A stretch of DNA of 12,860 nt, from assembly GCA_016212295.1 (NCBI GenBank), contig JACRGO010000154.1:1-12860 (forward strand), read 5' to 3'. The DNA comes from Nitrospinota bacterium. GTDB taxonomy: Bacteria > Nitrospinota > Nitrospinia > JACRGO01. Below the pieces are notes generated by a model, which saw only the letters and a list, made by a program, of their open reading frames with translations, searched no databases and had not been told where the DNA came from. The position numbers and the translations under genes were made by a program. Shown here piece after piece: positions 6,121 to 12,604 of this stretch. Each line of letters begins with the position of its first letter. Positions within the stretch are counted from its first letter, which is position 1.

Positions 6121-7486
6121 TAAACCCAAGGCAGCGGTCGTGACGCACGGCTGCCGCTACAATCAATTTGAATCAGCGGAGATCAGCCAGCGCCTGATGG
6201 AAGATGGATTCGAGGTGGTGCCTGAGTCACATGAGGCCGACCTCTATGTAATCAACACATGCACTGTAACGGAGAGGAGCGATTACAAATCCAGGCAGTC
6301 CATCAAGAAGGCGTATTCAAGGAACAAGGACGCGGCCATAGTGGCCACCGGATGCTACTCTCAGATGAATCCGAAGGAGATAGTGGAAAGGACGAATGCC
6401 GACCTTGTTGTGGGAAACAGGGAAAAATATGCCATAGGCTACTACCTGGAAAAGGCGGGACTCTGGAAGGACGGGCGCCTCCAAAGGGGCAAGGGACCGG
6501 CCGGGGTATTCGTGGACGGACTCTCCAGCGAGGCCCGGTTCACGTCTATTCCGGTGGACAAAATTCCAGGCCGGACCACCGCGTATCTGAAAATTCAGAC
6601 CGGATGCGGCCACTCATGCAGCTTTTGCATAGTCACCCTTGCCAGGGGGGATTCCTTGAGCGATGATCCGCGAAATGTGGTCCGCCGATTCAAGGACCTG
6701 GTGGAAAGAGGTTTCAAGGAGATTATACTCACCGGCATCCAACTTGGAAGTTACGGAAAGGACCTGACGCCGAAGACCTCTCTCTTCCGCCTTCTGGAGC
6801 TGTTGGCCGGCCTTGATGGGGATTTCCGTATACGCTTGAGTTCCCTGGGTCCAATGGATATAGAGGACGGCTTGACCGGCTTGATGCGCGACTCGAAAAA
6901 AATCCGCCCCAGCCTGCACCTCCCTCTGCAAAGCGGCGATGACTATATTCTGGCCTCAATGAGGCGGAACTATACAACAGCGCAATACCAAGGGATCTTC
7001 GAGAAGGTAATATCGCGGGTGGAGGACGTGGGAATAGGGGCGGACGTGATGACGGGATTTCCCGGCGAGACAGTAGAAAGATTTCAGGGCACGGTGCGGA
7101 TGATTCAGAGTCTGCCCTTCGCGTACCTGCACGTGTTTCACTACTCGGAGAGGCCGGGGACGGACGCGGTCAATCTGCCGGACAAGGTCCCGGTCCAGGC
7201 CGGCAAGGAAAGGGCCGAGGAACTGAAGGCCATTGGACTTCAAAAAACCGTGGAGTTCAGGAGGAGATTTATTGGAAGCGCCAGGGAAGTCCTGGTGGAG
7301 GAGAAACTTGACAGGAAAACGGGCCTGCGCCAGGGCCACACCGACAATTATATCCTGGTTTTCCTGGAGCAGGGAGAGGGAACAAGAAACAGGTTTGAAA
7401 AGGTCCTCCTCACCCGGATGGAAGGGGCGAGGGTGTTTGGAAGAATTATAGAGGCAGGTAAAGGGCAAAAGGCCAAAGGTAAATAG
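6113..7486 (+). CDS. mtaB: tRNA t6A37 methylthiotransferase (MtaB family)
   Basis: MtaB is a radical-SAM enzyme that inserts a methylthio group at C2 of N6-threonylcarbamoyladenosine 37 in ANN-decoding tRNAs. The N-terminal UPF0004 domain has three cluster Cys: Cys14 (THGCRYNQFES), Cys50 (INTCTVT) and Cys81 (ATGCYSQ). The radical-SAM motif is C165-GHS-C169-SF-C172. LHLPLQSGDD (268-277), DVMTGFPGET (311-320) and FHYSERPGT (342-350) follow. A TRAM domain spans about 385-447. The VTHGC-type N-terminus favours MtaB over RimO or MiaB. The start ATG is essentially forced by the conserved beta-strand at residues 7-14; it has no visible Shine-Dalgarno and lies inside a repeat. The final residues GKGQKAKGK are encoded by another repeat. 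Probably co-transcribed with ispD. Confidence 0.93.
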   Translation: MSNKPKAAVVTHGCRYNQFESAEISQRLMEDGFEVVPESHEADLYVINTCTVTERSDYKSRQSIKKAYSRNKDAAIVATGCYSQMNPKEIVERTNADLVVGNREKYAIGYYLEKAGLWKDGRLQRGKGPAGVFVDGLSSEARFTSIPVDKIPGRTTAYLKIQTGCGHSCSFCIVTLARGDSLSDDPRNVVRRFKDLVERGFKEIILTGIQLGSYGKDLTPKTSLFRLLELLAGLDGDFRIRLSSLGPMDIEDGLTGLMRDSKKIRPSLHLPLQSGDDYILASMRRNYTTAQYQGIFEKVISRVEDVGIGADVMTGFPGETVERFQGTVRMIQSLPFAYLHVFHYSERPGTDAVNLPDKVPVQAGKERAEELKAIGLQKTVEFRRRFIGSAREVLVEEKLDRKTGLRQGHTDNYILVFLEQGEGTRNRFEKVLLTRMEGARVFGRIIEAGKGQKAKGK

Positions 7487-7548
7487 AGAAACGGGGTTCA
7501 CCCTTCACCCTTCGCCTTTAGCCCTTATCCTTTCGCCCAATTTACAAC
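7458..7548. repeat. Imperfect inverted repeat at the mtaB 3' end
   Basis: The left arm (7458-7484, words AAAGGGCAAAAGGCC) lies inside the last codons of mtaB. It is partly complementary to the pyrimidine-rich right arm (7498-7548, with CCCTTCACCCTTCGCC and CCTTTCGCCC). The right arm also contains short direct repeats of CACCCTT. It lies between mtaB and the next gene and could fold in the transcript, but it lacks the compact stem and U-run of a terminator. Confidence 0.55.
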
Positions 7549-7567
7549 AACTTTTGAGAAAATAAAA

Positions 7568-8404
7568 ATGATTAAAGACAGCGCGCTTTTAAAACCGGTA
7601 ACTCCAAAAGAGCATGGCGTATGGGTCATTGGCCTGGTCCCGTTCCTGACCGCCGCCTTCATAGCCTTTCCAAGGTCCGGCCGATCCACGACGTCCCTGC
7701 TCTTTTTCCTTGGGGCCGTTGTTTCCTTCTTCATGGCGTTTACGCCGTTTATATCGCTTCTTAAAAGGAGGGGCAAGGGCCTGGAGTTGAAAAGAGACGA
7801 CCGCGACCTCCTTTGGGCCGCCATTTACACTGTCCTGGCCGCTATTTTTTTTGTCTACGTCCTTTTCTCCACGAAACTTTTGGGACTCATTTTGTTCATA
7901 GTCCCCATAGGGGCCATCTTTTTGTTTTATTGCAGCCTCCTCGTTGCCGGGGAGCACAGGGACAATCTCTCAATGGACCTCCTGGGCGCGTCCGGGCTTT
8001 GTCTCGTGGCCCCGATGGTGTATTACATCTCCCTGGAGCGGCTGGACATAACCGCCATTATGATCTACGTCATAAACCTCGGTTTTTTTTCAAGCCGCGT
8101 CATGTTCGCCAAATTGATGATTGATCTGCAGAAAAACGACTCGGTCCTGGCCGACTTCAAAAGCCGGAGGAAATACTTCAAGAAGGTTTCTCTCTGGAAC
8201 GTGGCCGTGATTCACGTCCTCGTGGCTTGCTCGGTGATGAAGATCATCCCCTCCCTGGCCATAACCTCCCTCCTGCCCGGATCAGTGTACACCTGGAAAC
8301 AAATTTTCTCCTTGAAGGAAAAGCCCAATATACGCAGCGTGGGATTCAAGGAAATGGGCGTGGCCCTTTTCTTCTCCGCCGTGCTCATATACGCGTATCA
8401 TTGA
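7568..8404 (+). CDS. YwiC-like integral membrane protein
   Basis: This 278-residue hydrophobic protein carries the family's N-terminal signature PKEHGVW (13-19), followed by about eight or nine transmembrane segments (roughly 19-37, 41-64, 82-100, 104-126, 136-155, 160-179, 207-223, 226-242, 261-277). A basic loop (65-80, KRRGKGLELKRDDRD) and a charged loop (183-206) separate groups of helices. The biochemical role of YwiC-like proteins is not established. The polytopic fold and the early conserved acidic/His residues vaguely recall prenyltransferase-like membrane proteins, which is inference only. It starts 81 bp after mtaB, with a weak GAG upstream of ATG, and may belong to the ispD-mtaB transcript. 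The stop codon overlaps the -35 box of the next promoter. Confidence 0.82.
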   Translation: MIKDSALLKPVTPKEHGVWVIGLVPFLTAAFIAFPRSGRSTTSLLFFLGAVVSFFMAFTPFISLLKRRGKGLELKRDDRDLLWAAIYTVLAAIFFVYVLFSTKLLGLILFIVPIGAIFLFYCSLLVAGEHRDNLSMDLLGASGLCLVAPMVYYISLERLDITAIMIYVINLGFFSSRVMFAKLMIDLQKNDSVLADFKSRRKYFKKVSLWNVAVIHVLVACSVMKIIPSLAITSLLPGSVYTWKQIFSLKEKPNIRSVGFKEMGVALFFSAVLIYAYH

Positions 8405-8429
8405 CACATATTATGTGTCCACATATAAC
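8401..8429 (+). promoter_or_regulatory. Strong sigma70-type promoter with overlapping palindrome
   Basis: TTGACA (8401-8406), an exact 17-bp spacer and TATAAC (8424-8429) match the bacterial consensus at 11 of 12 positions. A perfect palindrome GACACAT-ATT-ATGTGTC (8403-8419) covers the -35 and spacer, where a repressor dimer would block RNA polymerase. The predicted start is near 8436, directly before the ATG of a micro-ORF. It probably drives the pentapeptide gene at 8580 through a leader of about 145 nt. Confidence 0.6.
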
Positions 8430-8436
8430 CTTATCA

Positions 8437-8523
8437 ATGGAAGAGCTTGTGAAGGCCATGAAAACCTCCAAGGGAAAATCCCGTGGAAAAAAGTGGAAGA
8501 GAGAAGACTTTTACGATGTCTAA
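8437..8523 (+). CDS. 28-codon basic micro-ORF, possibly an antitoxin remnant
   Basis: The frame ATG to TAA encodes a Lys-rich peptide (MEELVKAMK ... KKWKREDFYDV) between the YwiC-like gene and the pentapeptide gene. There is no Shine-Dalgarno, but the ATG lies at the predicted transcription start, so translation would be leaderless if it occurs. The ending W-K-R-E-D-F-Y-D resembles C-terminal tails of small ribbon-helix-helix or VapB antitoxins, which suggests a remnant whose DNA-binding half is gone. In-frame sequence continues open upstream (an ATG at 8413 would add eight residues). Coding status is uncertain and it may be only leader sequence. Confidence 0.3.
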   Translation: MEELVKAMKTSKGKSRGKKWKREDFYDV

Positions 8524-8579
8524 AGTCTTTATTGAAATGATCTAAAAAATAATCCGCGCCTTAAAGGTGGAACCCGGCG

Positions 8580-8717
8580 GTGAAAAACCATGTGGCATTC
8601 AAAAAAAAGATGACGGAACAGGAAGAGGTCGACAAGGATAAAATCGCCGCCCTGGCCAAGGACTCCTAGGAGAAGAACCGCCATTTCCTCGCCATCTATA
8701 TCGGCCTGATCGCGTAT
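8580..8717 (+). pseudogene. Upstream in-frame extension of the pentapeptide gene, with amber codon
   Basis: A GTG at 8580 with Shine-Dalgarno AAAGGTGG (8563-8570) opens a frame coding VKNHVAFKKKMTEQEEVDKD..., then TAG at 8667-8669 as codon 30. It then continues in the same frame as EKNRHFLAIYIGLIAYVLL into the large frame below. The residues after TAG make up the start of the first transmembrane helix expected in this protein class. The true gene probably begins at 8580 (555 codons) and is interrupted by a nonsense codon, is read through, or carries a sequencing error. Confidence 0.6.
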
Positions 8718-10247
8718 GTGCTTTTGATGGTCCTTTCCACCACGGACGCCCAATTGCTGGTACCCACCCAGGGCATCAGGCTTCCCATCGTGGACGTCCA
8801 CCTGCCGCTGATCGGGTTCTATGTGGTCACCCCCATCCTCGTCCTGGCCCTGCACTTCAATCTCTTGCAGAACATAGAGAGTCACCACCACAAGCTCATG
8901 CGGTGGAAAGACGCCTGCGGCGGAGAAGTCCCCCGTGAAAATCTGACCGCCTTCATATTCGATTACGCGGAGTTGGAAAGGGGCGGCCAGCTCGGTTGGC
9001 TGGTCAGGCCCGTAAGCAATTTTCTGTTTTTCTATTCAGGCCCCTTTACCATAGGTGTCTTGCTGTGGCGCTTTACTGATTATCAGGATTTCTCCATAAC
9101 GTTCTGGCACTTTTCATGCTTAGTGTTCGATTACTATTTAATGAAAAAAATTCGTTTGGAATTCACTAAAGGATTGATGAGAGCCGCAAAAATATTATTA
9201 ACCATATTTATTTGCGTGGTGATGCTTGGAGCAGGCTGGTTCTGTTATGCGCCAAGTGAAAAATTTGTTTGGACGATGAAAGAATTAAGGGCGTTTTATG
9301 ATAACGCACCTCCAGCGATTATTTCCGTATTTTTGCCTATTATCGTGTTGGATCCAAATGGAGATATTTATTTACCCGATGAAAAGGAGCTGAAGGCCAA
9401 GGCCATGATGGTTGGGGAAACCGACGCGGCAAAGTGGTGGAAGGAACATGGCGAGGGACTTCACCTGGAGGGGCGCTCGCTGAGAGGAATGATTGCCCGC
9501 CATGCGCAGCTTCCCAAGGTTCAGATGGGAAGACATAAAAATCCTATAAACCAGGATAAGACGCCTGTAAAAGCTTCCAAACAGGATGTGACCAGGCTTG
9601 AAGGCTCTGACTTCCGCGAAGCCAATTTGCAGGGCGCCAACTTGTCCGAGGCAAATATGCAGGGCGCTGACTTGCACAAGACAGATATGCAGGGCGCTAA
9701 TTTGGTCGGGGCAATTATGCAGGGCGCTGACTTAGCCGATGCACAGATGCAAGGCGCTTTGTTTTGTGGCACAAGCATATCTCGCGTTGATTTTAAAAAT
9801 ACGCCTGTCTTTTATGAATGCACAGAACCATTCCTTTACAAAAATGGAAGCACAGGTGATTGGGAGTCCATCAGAAAAATGGGCGACATGATACCTGACA
9901 AGAAAAGACACAAGGAATTCGAGGAAAGAATCAACGCCGCGGAAAAAAGAGATCAGGAAAGAATGGACGAAAAGGCATTAAAAGAAACATTTCCTAATAA
10001 ACCAGAAGTTATTCGGAATGAAGTCATTCCAGAATTGGACGAGAATAAAGGACTGACGACGGATTCCCTGCTTGCCGCCGCGAGGGGCATTAGAAGGAAT
10101 TACGAGGAGTGCGATTCCACAAAAATTTATTTAGAAAAGATAGACGCCGCCTTTTGCAACAGCAAAAGATTGAAAGCACTCTGCCCGCAACAACCTCCGA
10201 CCCAGCCCCAGGCTGGAACCCAGCCCGCGCCGCAATCCCCGAAATAA
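8718..10247 (+). CDS. Membrane-anchored pentapeptide-repeat protein (N-terminus interrupted)
   Basis: The uninterrupted part is 509 codons from a GTG; that start cuts the first membrane helix and has no Shine-Dalgarno, so the natural start is probably 8580. Hydrophobic segments include the helix near the start, IGFYVVTPILVLALHFNLL, a segment at FLFFYSGPFTIGVLL, and AAKILLTIFICVVMLGAGWF (about residue 155-175). The N-terminal pattern (LSTTDAQLLVP ... LPLIGFYVVTPIL) recalls a known class of membrane pentapeptide proteins of unknown function. The repeats run about residues 294-355 with A(D/N)LxxAxMQG-type units, a right-handed quadrilateral beta-helix. A charged helical tail with a Pro/Gln-rich end follows. 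Base composition and codon use turn AT-rich around 9120-9390 and again after about 9780, unlike the GC-rich 5' part. The partner and role are unknown. Confidence 0.75.
   Translation: MLLMVLSTTDAQLLVPTQGIRLPIVDVHLPLIGFYVVTPILVLALHFNLLQNIESHHHKLMRWKDACGGEVPRENLTAFIFDYAELERGGQLGWLVRPVSNFLFFYSGPFTIGVLLWRFTDYQDFSITFWHFSCLVFDYYLMKKIRLEFTKGLMRAAKILLTIFICVVMLGAGWFCYAPSEKFVWTMKELRAFYDNAPPAIISVFLPIIVLDPNGDIYLPDEKELKAKAMMVGETDAAKWWKEHGEGLHLEGRSLRGMIARHAQLPKVQMGRHKNPINQDKTPVKASKQDVTRLEGSDFREANLQGANLSEANMQGADLHKTDMQGANLVGAIMQGADLADAQMQGALFCGTSISRVDFKNTPVFYECTEPFLYKNGSTGDWESIRKMGDMIPDKKRHKEFEERINAAEKRDQERMDEKALKETFPNKPEVIRNEVIPELDENKGLTTDSLLAAARGIRRNYEECDSTKIYLEKIDAAFCNSKRLKALCPQQPPTQPQAGTQPAPQSPK
9627..9776 (+). 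repeat. 30-bp in-frame tandem repeats in the pentapeptide domain
   Basis: The word (A/T)TGCAGGGCGC recurs at exact 30-bp spacing at 9627, 9657, 9687 and 9717, with a variant ATGCAAGGCGC at 9747. Each unit encodes two pentapeptides (for example MQGADLHKTD). The first half of the unit is conserved at the DNA level while the second varies, which points to recent tandem duplication of one 10-residue coil. Confidence 0.85.
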
Positions 10248-10369
10248 GCCCCTCCCGCCATGAGGGCTTCGACCCCTTCACGGACGGCCTTTGGAGCTTC
10301 CCCTATGCCCCTTATTGACCTGACAGACATTAATAGCGCCGCGACATGGCCACAATTAAAATAAATGAT
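10248..10369. other. Short gap downstream of the pentapeptide gene
   Basis: The first part is GC-rich with open frames on both strands, none of which has a start, Shine-Dalgarno and recognisable product. The remainder turns AT-rich before the hairpin at 10370. No gene is called. Confidence 0.4.
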
Positions 10370-10396
10370 CCCAGCCGCAAGCGGCTGGGTATTTGT
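10370..10396. terminator. Intrinsic terminator-like hairpin, probably bidirectional
   Basis: CCCAGCCGC (10370-10378) pairs perfectly with GCGGCTGGG (10381-10389), leaving only AA between, so the real loop is about CAAG. It is followed by TATTTGTT and preceded by an A-rich stretch, AAAATAAAT. This suits termination of the pentapeptide gene and possibly of the converging bioDA transcript. Confidence 0.65.
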
Positions 10397-10411
10397 TGAA
10401 AATTTTTTTAT

Positions 10412-10449
10412 AACATCCCCCTTGGTCCCCCTTTTCCAAGGGGGAATAC
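10412..10449. repeat. C-run hairpin repeat, single-arm copy
   Basis: ACATCCCCCTTGGTCCCCC is followed by a hairpin CCCCCTT/AAGGGGG (10427-10433 with 10438-10444, loop TTCC) and then AATA. It matches one arm of the inverted repeat 4949-5052 with a few changes, mostly in the loop. The second arm is absent, so this is a solo half-element. Confidence 0.8.
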
Positions 10450-10470
10450 AATGAAACCTTATAAACTTTA

Positions 10471-10508
10471 AACCGGGAACCGTAAACCGTGAACCATGAA
10501 CCGTGAAC
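10471..10508. repeat. Heptamer tandem repeat, consensus AACCGTG
   Basis: Five consecutive 7-bp units (AACCGGG, AACCGTA, AACCGTG, AACCATG, AACCGTG) plus a partial AAC end 9 bp from the bioDA stop codon on the opposite strand. The period is not a multiple of three and no coding role is apparent. Confidence 0.85.
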
Positions 10509-10516
10509 TGGCTTCA

Positions 10517-12604
10517 TTATTTAAATACCGCCTGAATGGATTTGTATGTAACATCCAGCAAGGTTTTCAGTTCCTTCAGCGAAAAAGACAGATGCGGCAC
10601 CATGACCACCACGTTTCCCAAGGGCCGGATGATCACGCCCCGTCTCCTGGCCTCCTGAATGACCCTTACCCCGGCCTTTTCCTCGAACGCGAAGGGTTCC
10701 TTTGCGGCCTTGTCCCTTACCAATTCAATCCCCACCATGAACCCCATTTGGCGGACCTCTCCCACGTGCTCCAGGCCCTTGAACCGCTCCAACCCCTTCC
10801 TGATGAATTCTATCTTGTTCCGCATTTTTCGCAGGGTTTTTTCTTTCCTGAATAATTTCAGGTTTTCCAGCGCCGCGGCGCACGCCAATGGATTCCCGGT
10901 ATAGGTATGGCCGTGGAAAAAGGTCTTCAGTTCCTTATAATCTCCAAGGAAGGCTGAGAAGATTTCATCTCCCGTGAGGGTGGCGGCCAGGGGCAGATAG
11001 CCGCCGGTAATGCCTTTTGAAACGCAAAGGATGTCCGGCTCGACCCCTTCATGCTCGCAGGCGAACATTTTGCCTGTCCTGCCGAACCCGGTCGCAACTT
11101 CATCCGCGATCAAAAGGATTCCATGCTTCCGGCAAATATCCGCGATCTTCCTCAGGTATCCCTTGGGATAAACAATAACTCCGCCCGCGCCCTGCGCCAT
11201 GGGTTCGATGATCAAGGCCGCGATCTCCCTTGAATGGGATTTTACCACGGCTTCTGCTTCGTCCGCGCAGGCTAGTCCGCAAGACGGGTAACTTCTGTTA
11301 AGGGAACAGCGGTAACAATAGGGATTTGGAATTTTATAGGAGTCGAATAAAAGCGGGCGAAAGAGATCGTGAAATAAATCGATGCCGCCCACTCCCATCG
11401 CGCCCAGGGTGTCGCCGTGGTAGGACTGGTTCAGAAATACGAATTTCTTTCTTTTGCTGTCCGCCCCTTCCCTGTGCATCCAATATTGGAAAGCCATCTT
11501 CAGGGCGATCTCAACAGCCGTGGACCCGCAATCAGAGTAAAAGACTTTCTTAATGCCTTTAGGGGCGATTTCGATCAGCTTCCCGGCCAATTCGGCGGCA
11601 GGTACGTTCCCGAGTCCGAGCATCGTGGAATGGGCGACCTTGTTCAACTGCGCCTTTATCCCTTGATTGATTTCCCGTTTGCGATGGCCGTGGGTCGTCA
11701 CCCATATAGAGGACACGCCGTCCAGGTAGCTCTTTCCCTCAGTGTCGAAAAGGTAGCTCCCCTCGCCCCGTTCTATGATGAGAGGGTCTTCATTAAGCCA
11801 GTCACGCATTTGAGTGAAGGGGTGCCAGACAAAGGATTTATCCAGGTCCTTTATATGCCGGGCCTTTTCCGCTTTTTTCGCGCAAGCCTCCCTATATTTC
11901 AGGATGGGCTTTAAATCAATTTTGAATCTGGATTGGAGTTTCCCTGGCTTGCATGATGAAACATCCAGTCCAGGCACGAATGGCAGGATTCCCAATACTG
12001 GAAGCCCGGAAGTCCGCTTGATGAACCGCATGGCTTCCTGCTCCCCTTGCATGGTCCCCTTTTGTGAGTAATTAAAGATCAAGCCAAGGACGTCTATTCC
12101 CATTTCACGAGCGTTATTTATGCTGAGAAGGGTGTGGTTGATTGTCCCAAGATTCGGCCTCGCCACGATTATTATAGGGGTCCCCAAGGCGAGGATCATG
12201 TCTGCCATGAATTCCTTTTCATTGATGGGGACCATCAGGCCGCCCGCCCCTTCCAGAAGGACAAATTCTTTTTGGGCGGATAATTTTCCGAATTCTTTTT
12301 TTATGAAATCGGTTTTTATGGTTGCCTTTTCCAGCTTGGCCGCAAGGTTTGGGGCAAGGGGTTTCTTGAAGAGGTACGGATTGGAAAATGAGGCGTCGCC
12401 ATGCGGATTTTGGCCTGTAACCGATTTAATGAACTCCATGTCGCCGGAAACCCAACGTCCGTTTTTTTTCACCGCCCCGGTTTGGACTGGCTTAATTATC
12501 CCGACGGTATGGCCCAAGGCCAGAAGCATATCTGCCAGGGCGGCGGTGACGACCGTCTTTCCAACTCCAGTATCGGTTCCTGTGATGAATATTCCAGTGG
12601 ACAT
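10517..12604 (-). CDS. Fused dethiobiotin synthetase / DAPA aminotransferase (BioD-BioA)
   Basis: This single 695-residue chain covers two consecutive biotin steps. The N-terminal BioD domain (about 1-226) carboxylates DAPA to dethiobiotin with ATP and CO2. It has the P-loop GTDTGVGKT (9-17), KPVQTG (38-43), EGAGGLMVP (118-126) and a PNLGTINHTLL segment. A linker of about 25 residues (226-250) follows. The BioA domain (about 251-695) makes DAPA from KAPA using S-adenosylmethionine and PLP. It has FVWHPFTQM (258-266), YLDGVSSIWVTTHGH (293-307), DCGSTAVEIALKM (358-370), QSYHGDT (393-399), DEVATGFGRTG (501-511) with the PLP Asp501, and the PLP Lys530 in SKGITGGYLPL. The Cys-rich stretch C430-YR-C433 ... 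C442-GLA-C446 is typical of one BioA group. Both domains look complete. ATG start at 12604-12602; no bioB, bioF or birA in the window. Confidence 0.95.
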   Translation of the reverse strand: MSTGIFITGTDTGVGKTVVTAALADMLLALGHTVGIIKPVQTGAVKKNGRWVSGDMEFIKSVTGQNPHGDASFSNPYLFKKPLAPNLAAKLEKATIKTDFIKKEFGKLSAQKEFVLLEGAGGLMVPINEKEFMADMILALGTPIIIVARPNLGTINHTLLSINNAREMGIDVLGLIFNYSQKGTMQGEQEAMRFIKRTSGLPVLGILPFVPGLDVSSCKPGKLQSRFKIDLKPILKYREACAKKAEKARHIKDLDKSFVWHPFTQMRDWLNEDPLIIERGEGSYLFDTEGKSYLDGVSSIWVTTHGHRKREINQGIKAQLNKVAHSTMLGLGNVPAAELAGKLIEIAPKGIKKVFYSDCGSTAVEIALKMAFQYWMHREGADSKRKKFVFLNQSYHGDTLGAMGVGGIDLFHDLFRPLLFDSYKIPNPYCYRCSLNRSYPSCGLACADEAEAVVKSHSREIAALIIEPMAQGAGGVIVYPKGYLRKIADICRKHGILLIADEVATGFGRTGKMFACEHEGVEPDILCVSKGITGGYLPLAATLTGDEIFSAFLGDYKELKTFFHGHTYTGNPLACAAALENLKLFRKEKTLRKMRNKIEFIRKGLERFKGLEHVGEVRQMGFMVGIELVRDKAAKEPFAFEEKAGVRVIQEARRRGVIIRPLGNVVVMVPHLSFSLKELKTLLDVTYKSIQAVFK

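Noticed and set aside
8580-10247. Genome-wide TAG reassignment as explanation of the amber codon
   Set aside because: TAG terminates ispD, mtaB and the antitoxin gene at positions that fit the family lengths, so it is an ordinary stop here.
10248-10330. Open frames on both strands after the pentapeptide gene (for example EAPKAVREGVEALMAGGAY on the minus strand)
   Set aside because: The residues look plausible as protein, but the frames are continuations of antisense or shifted frames without a start signal or known domain.
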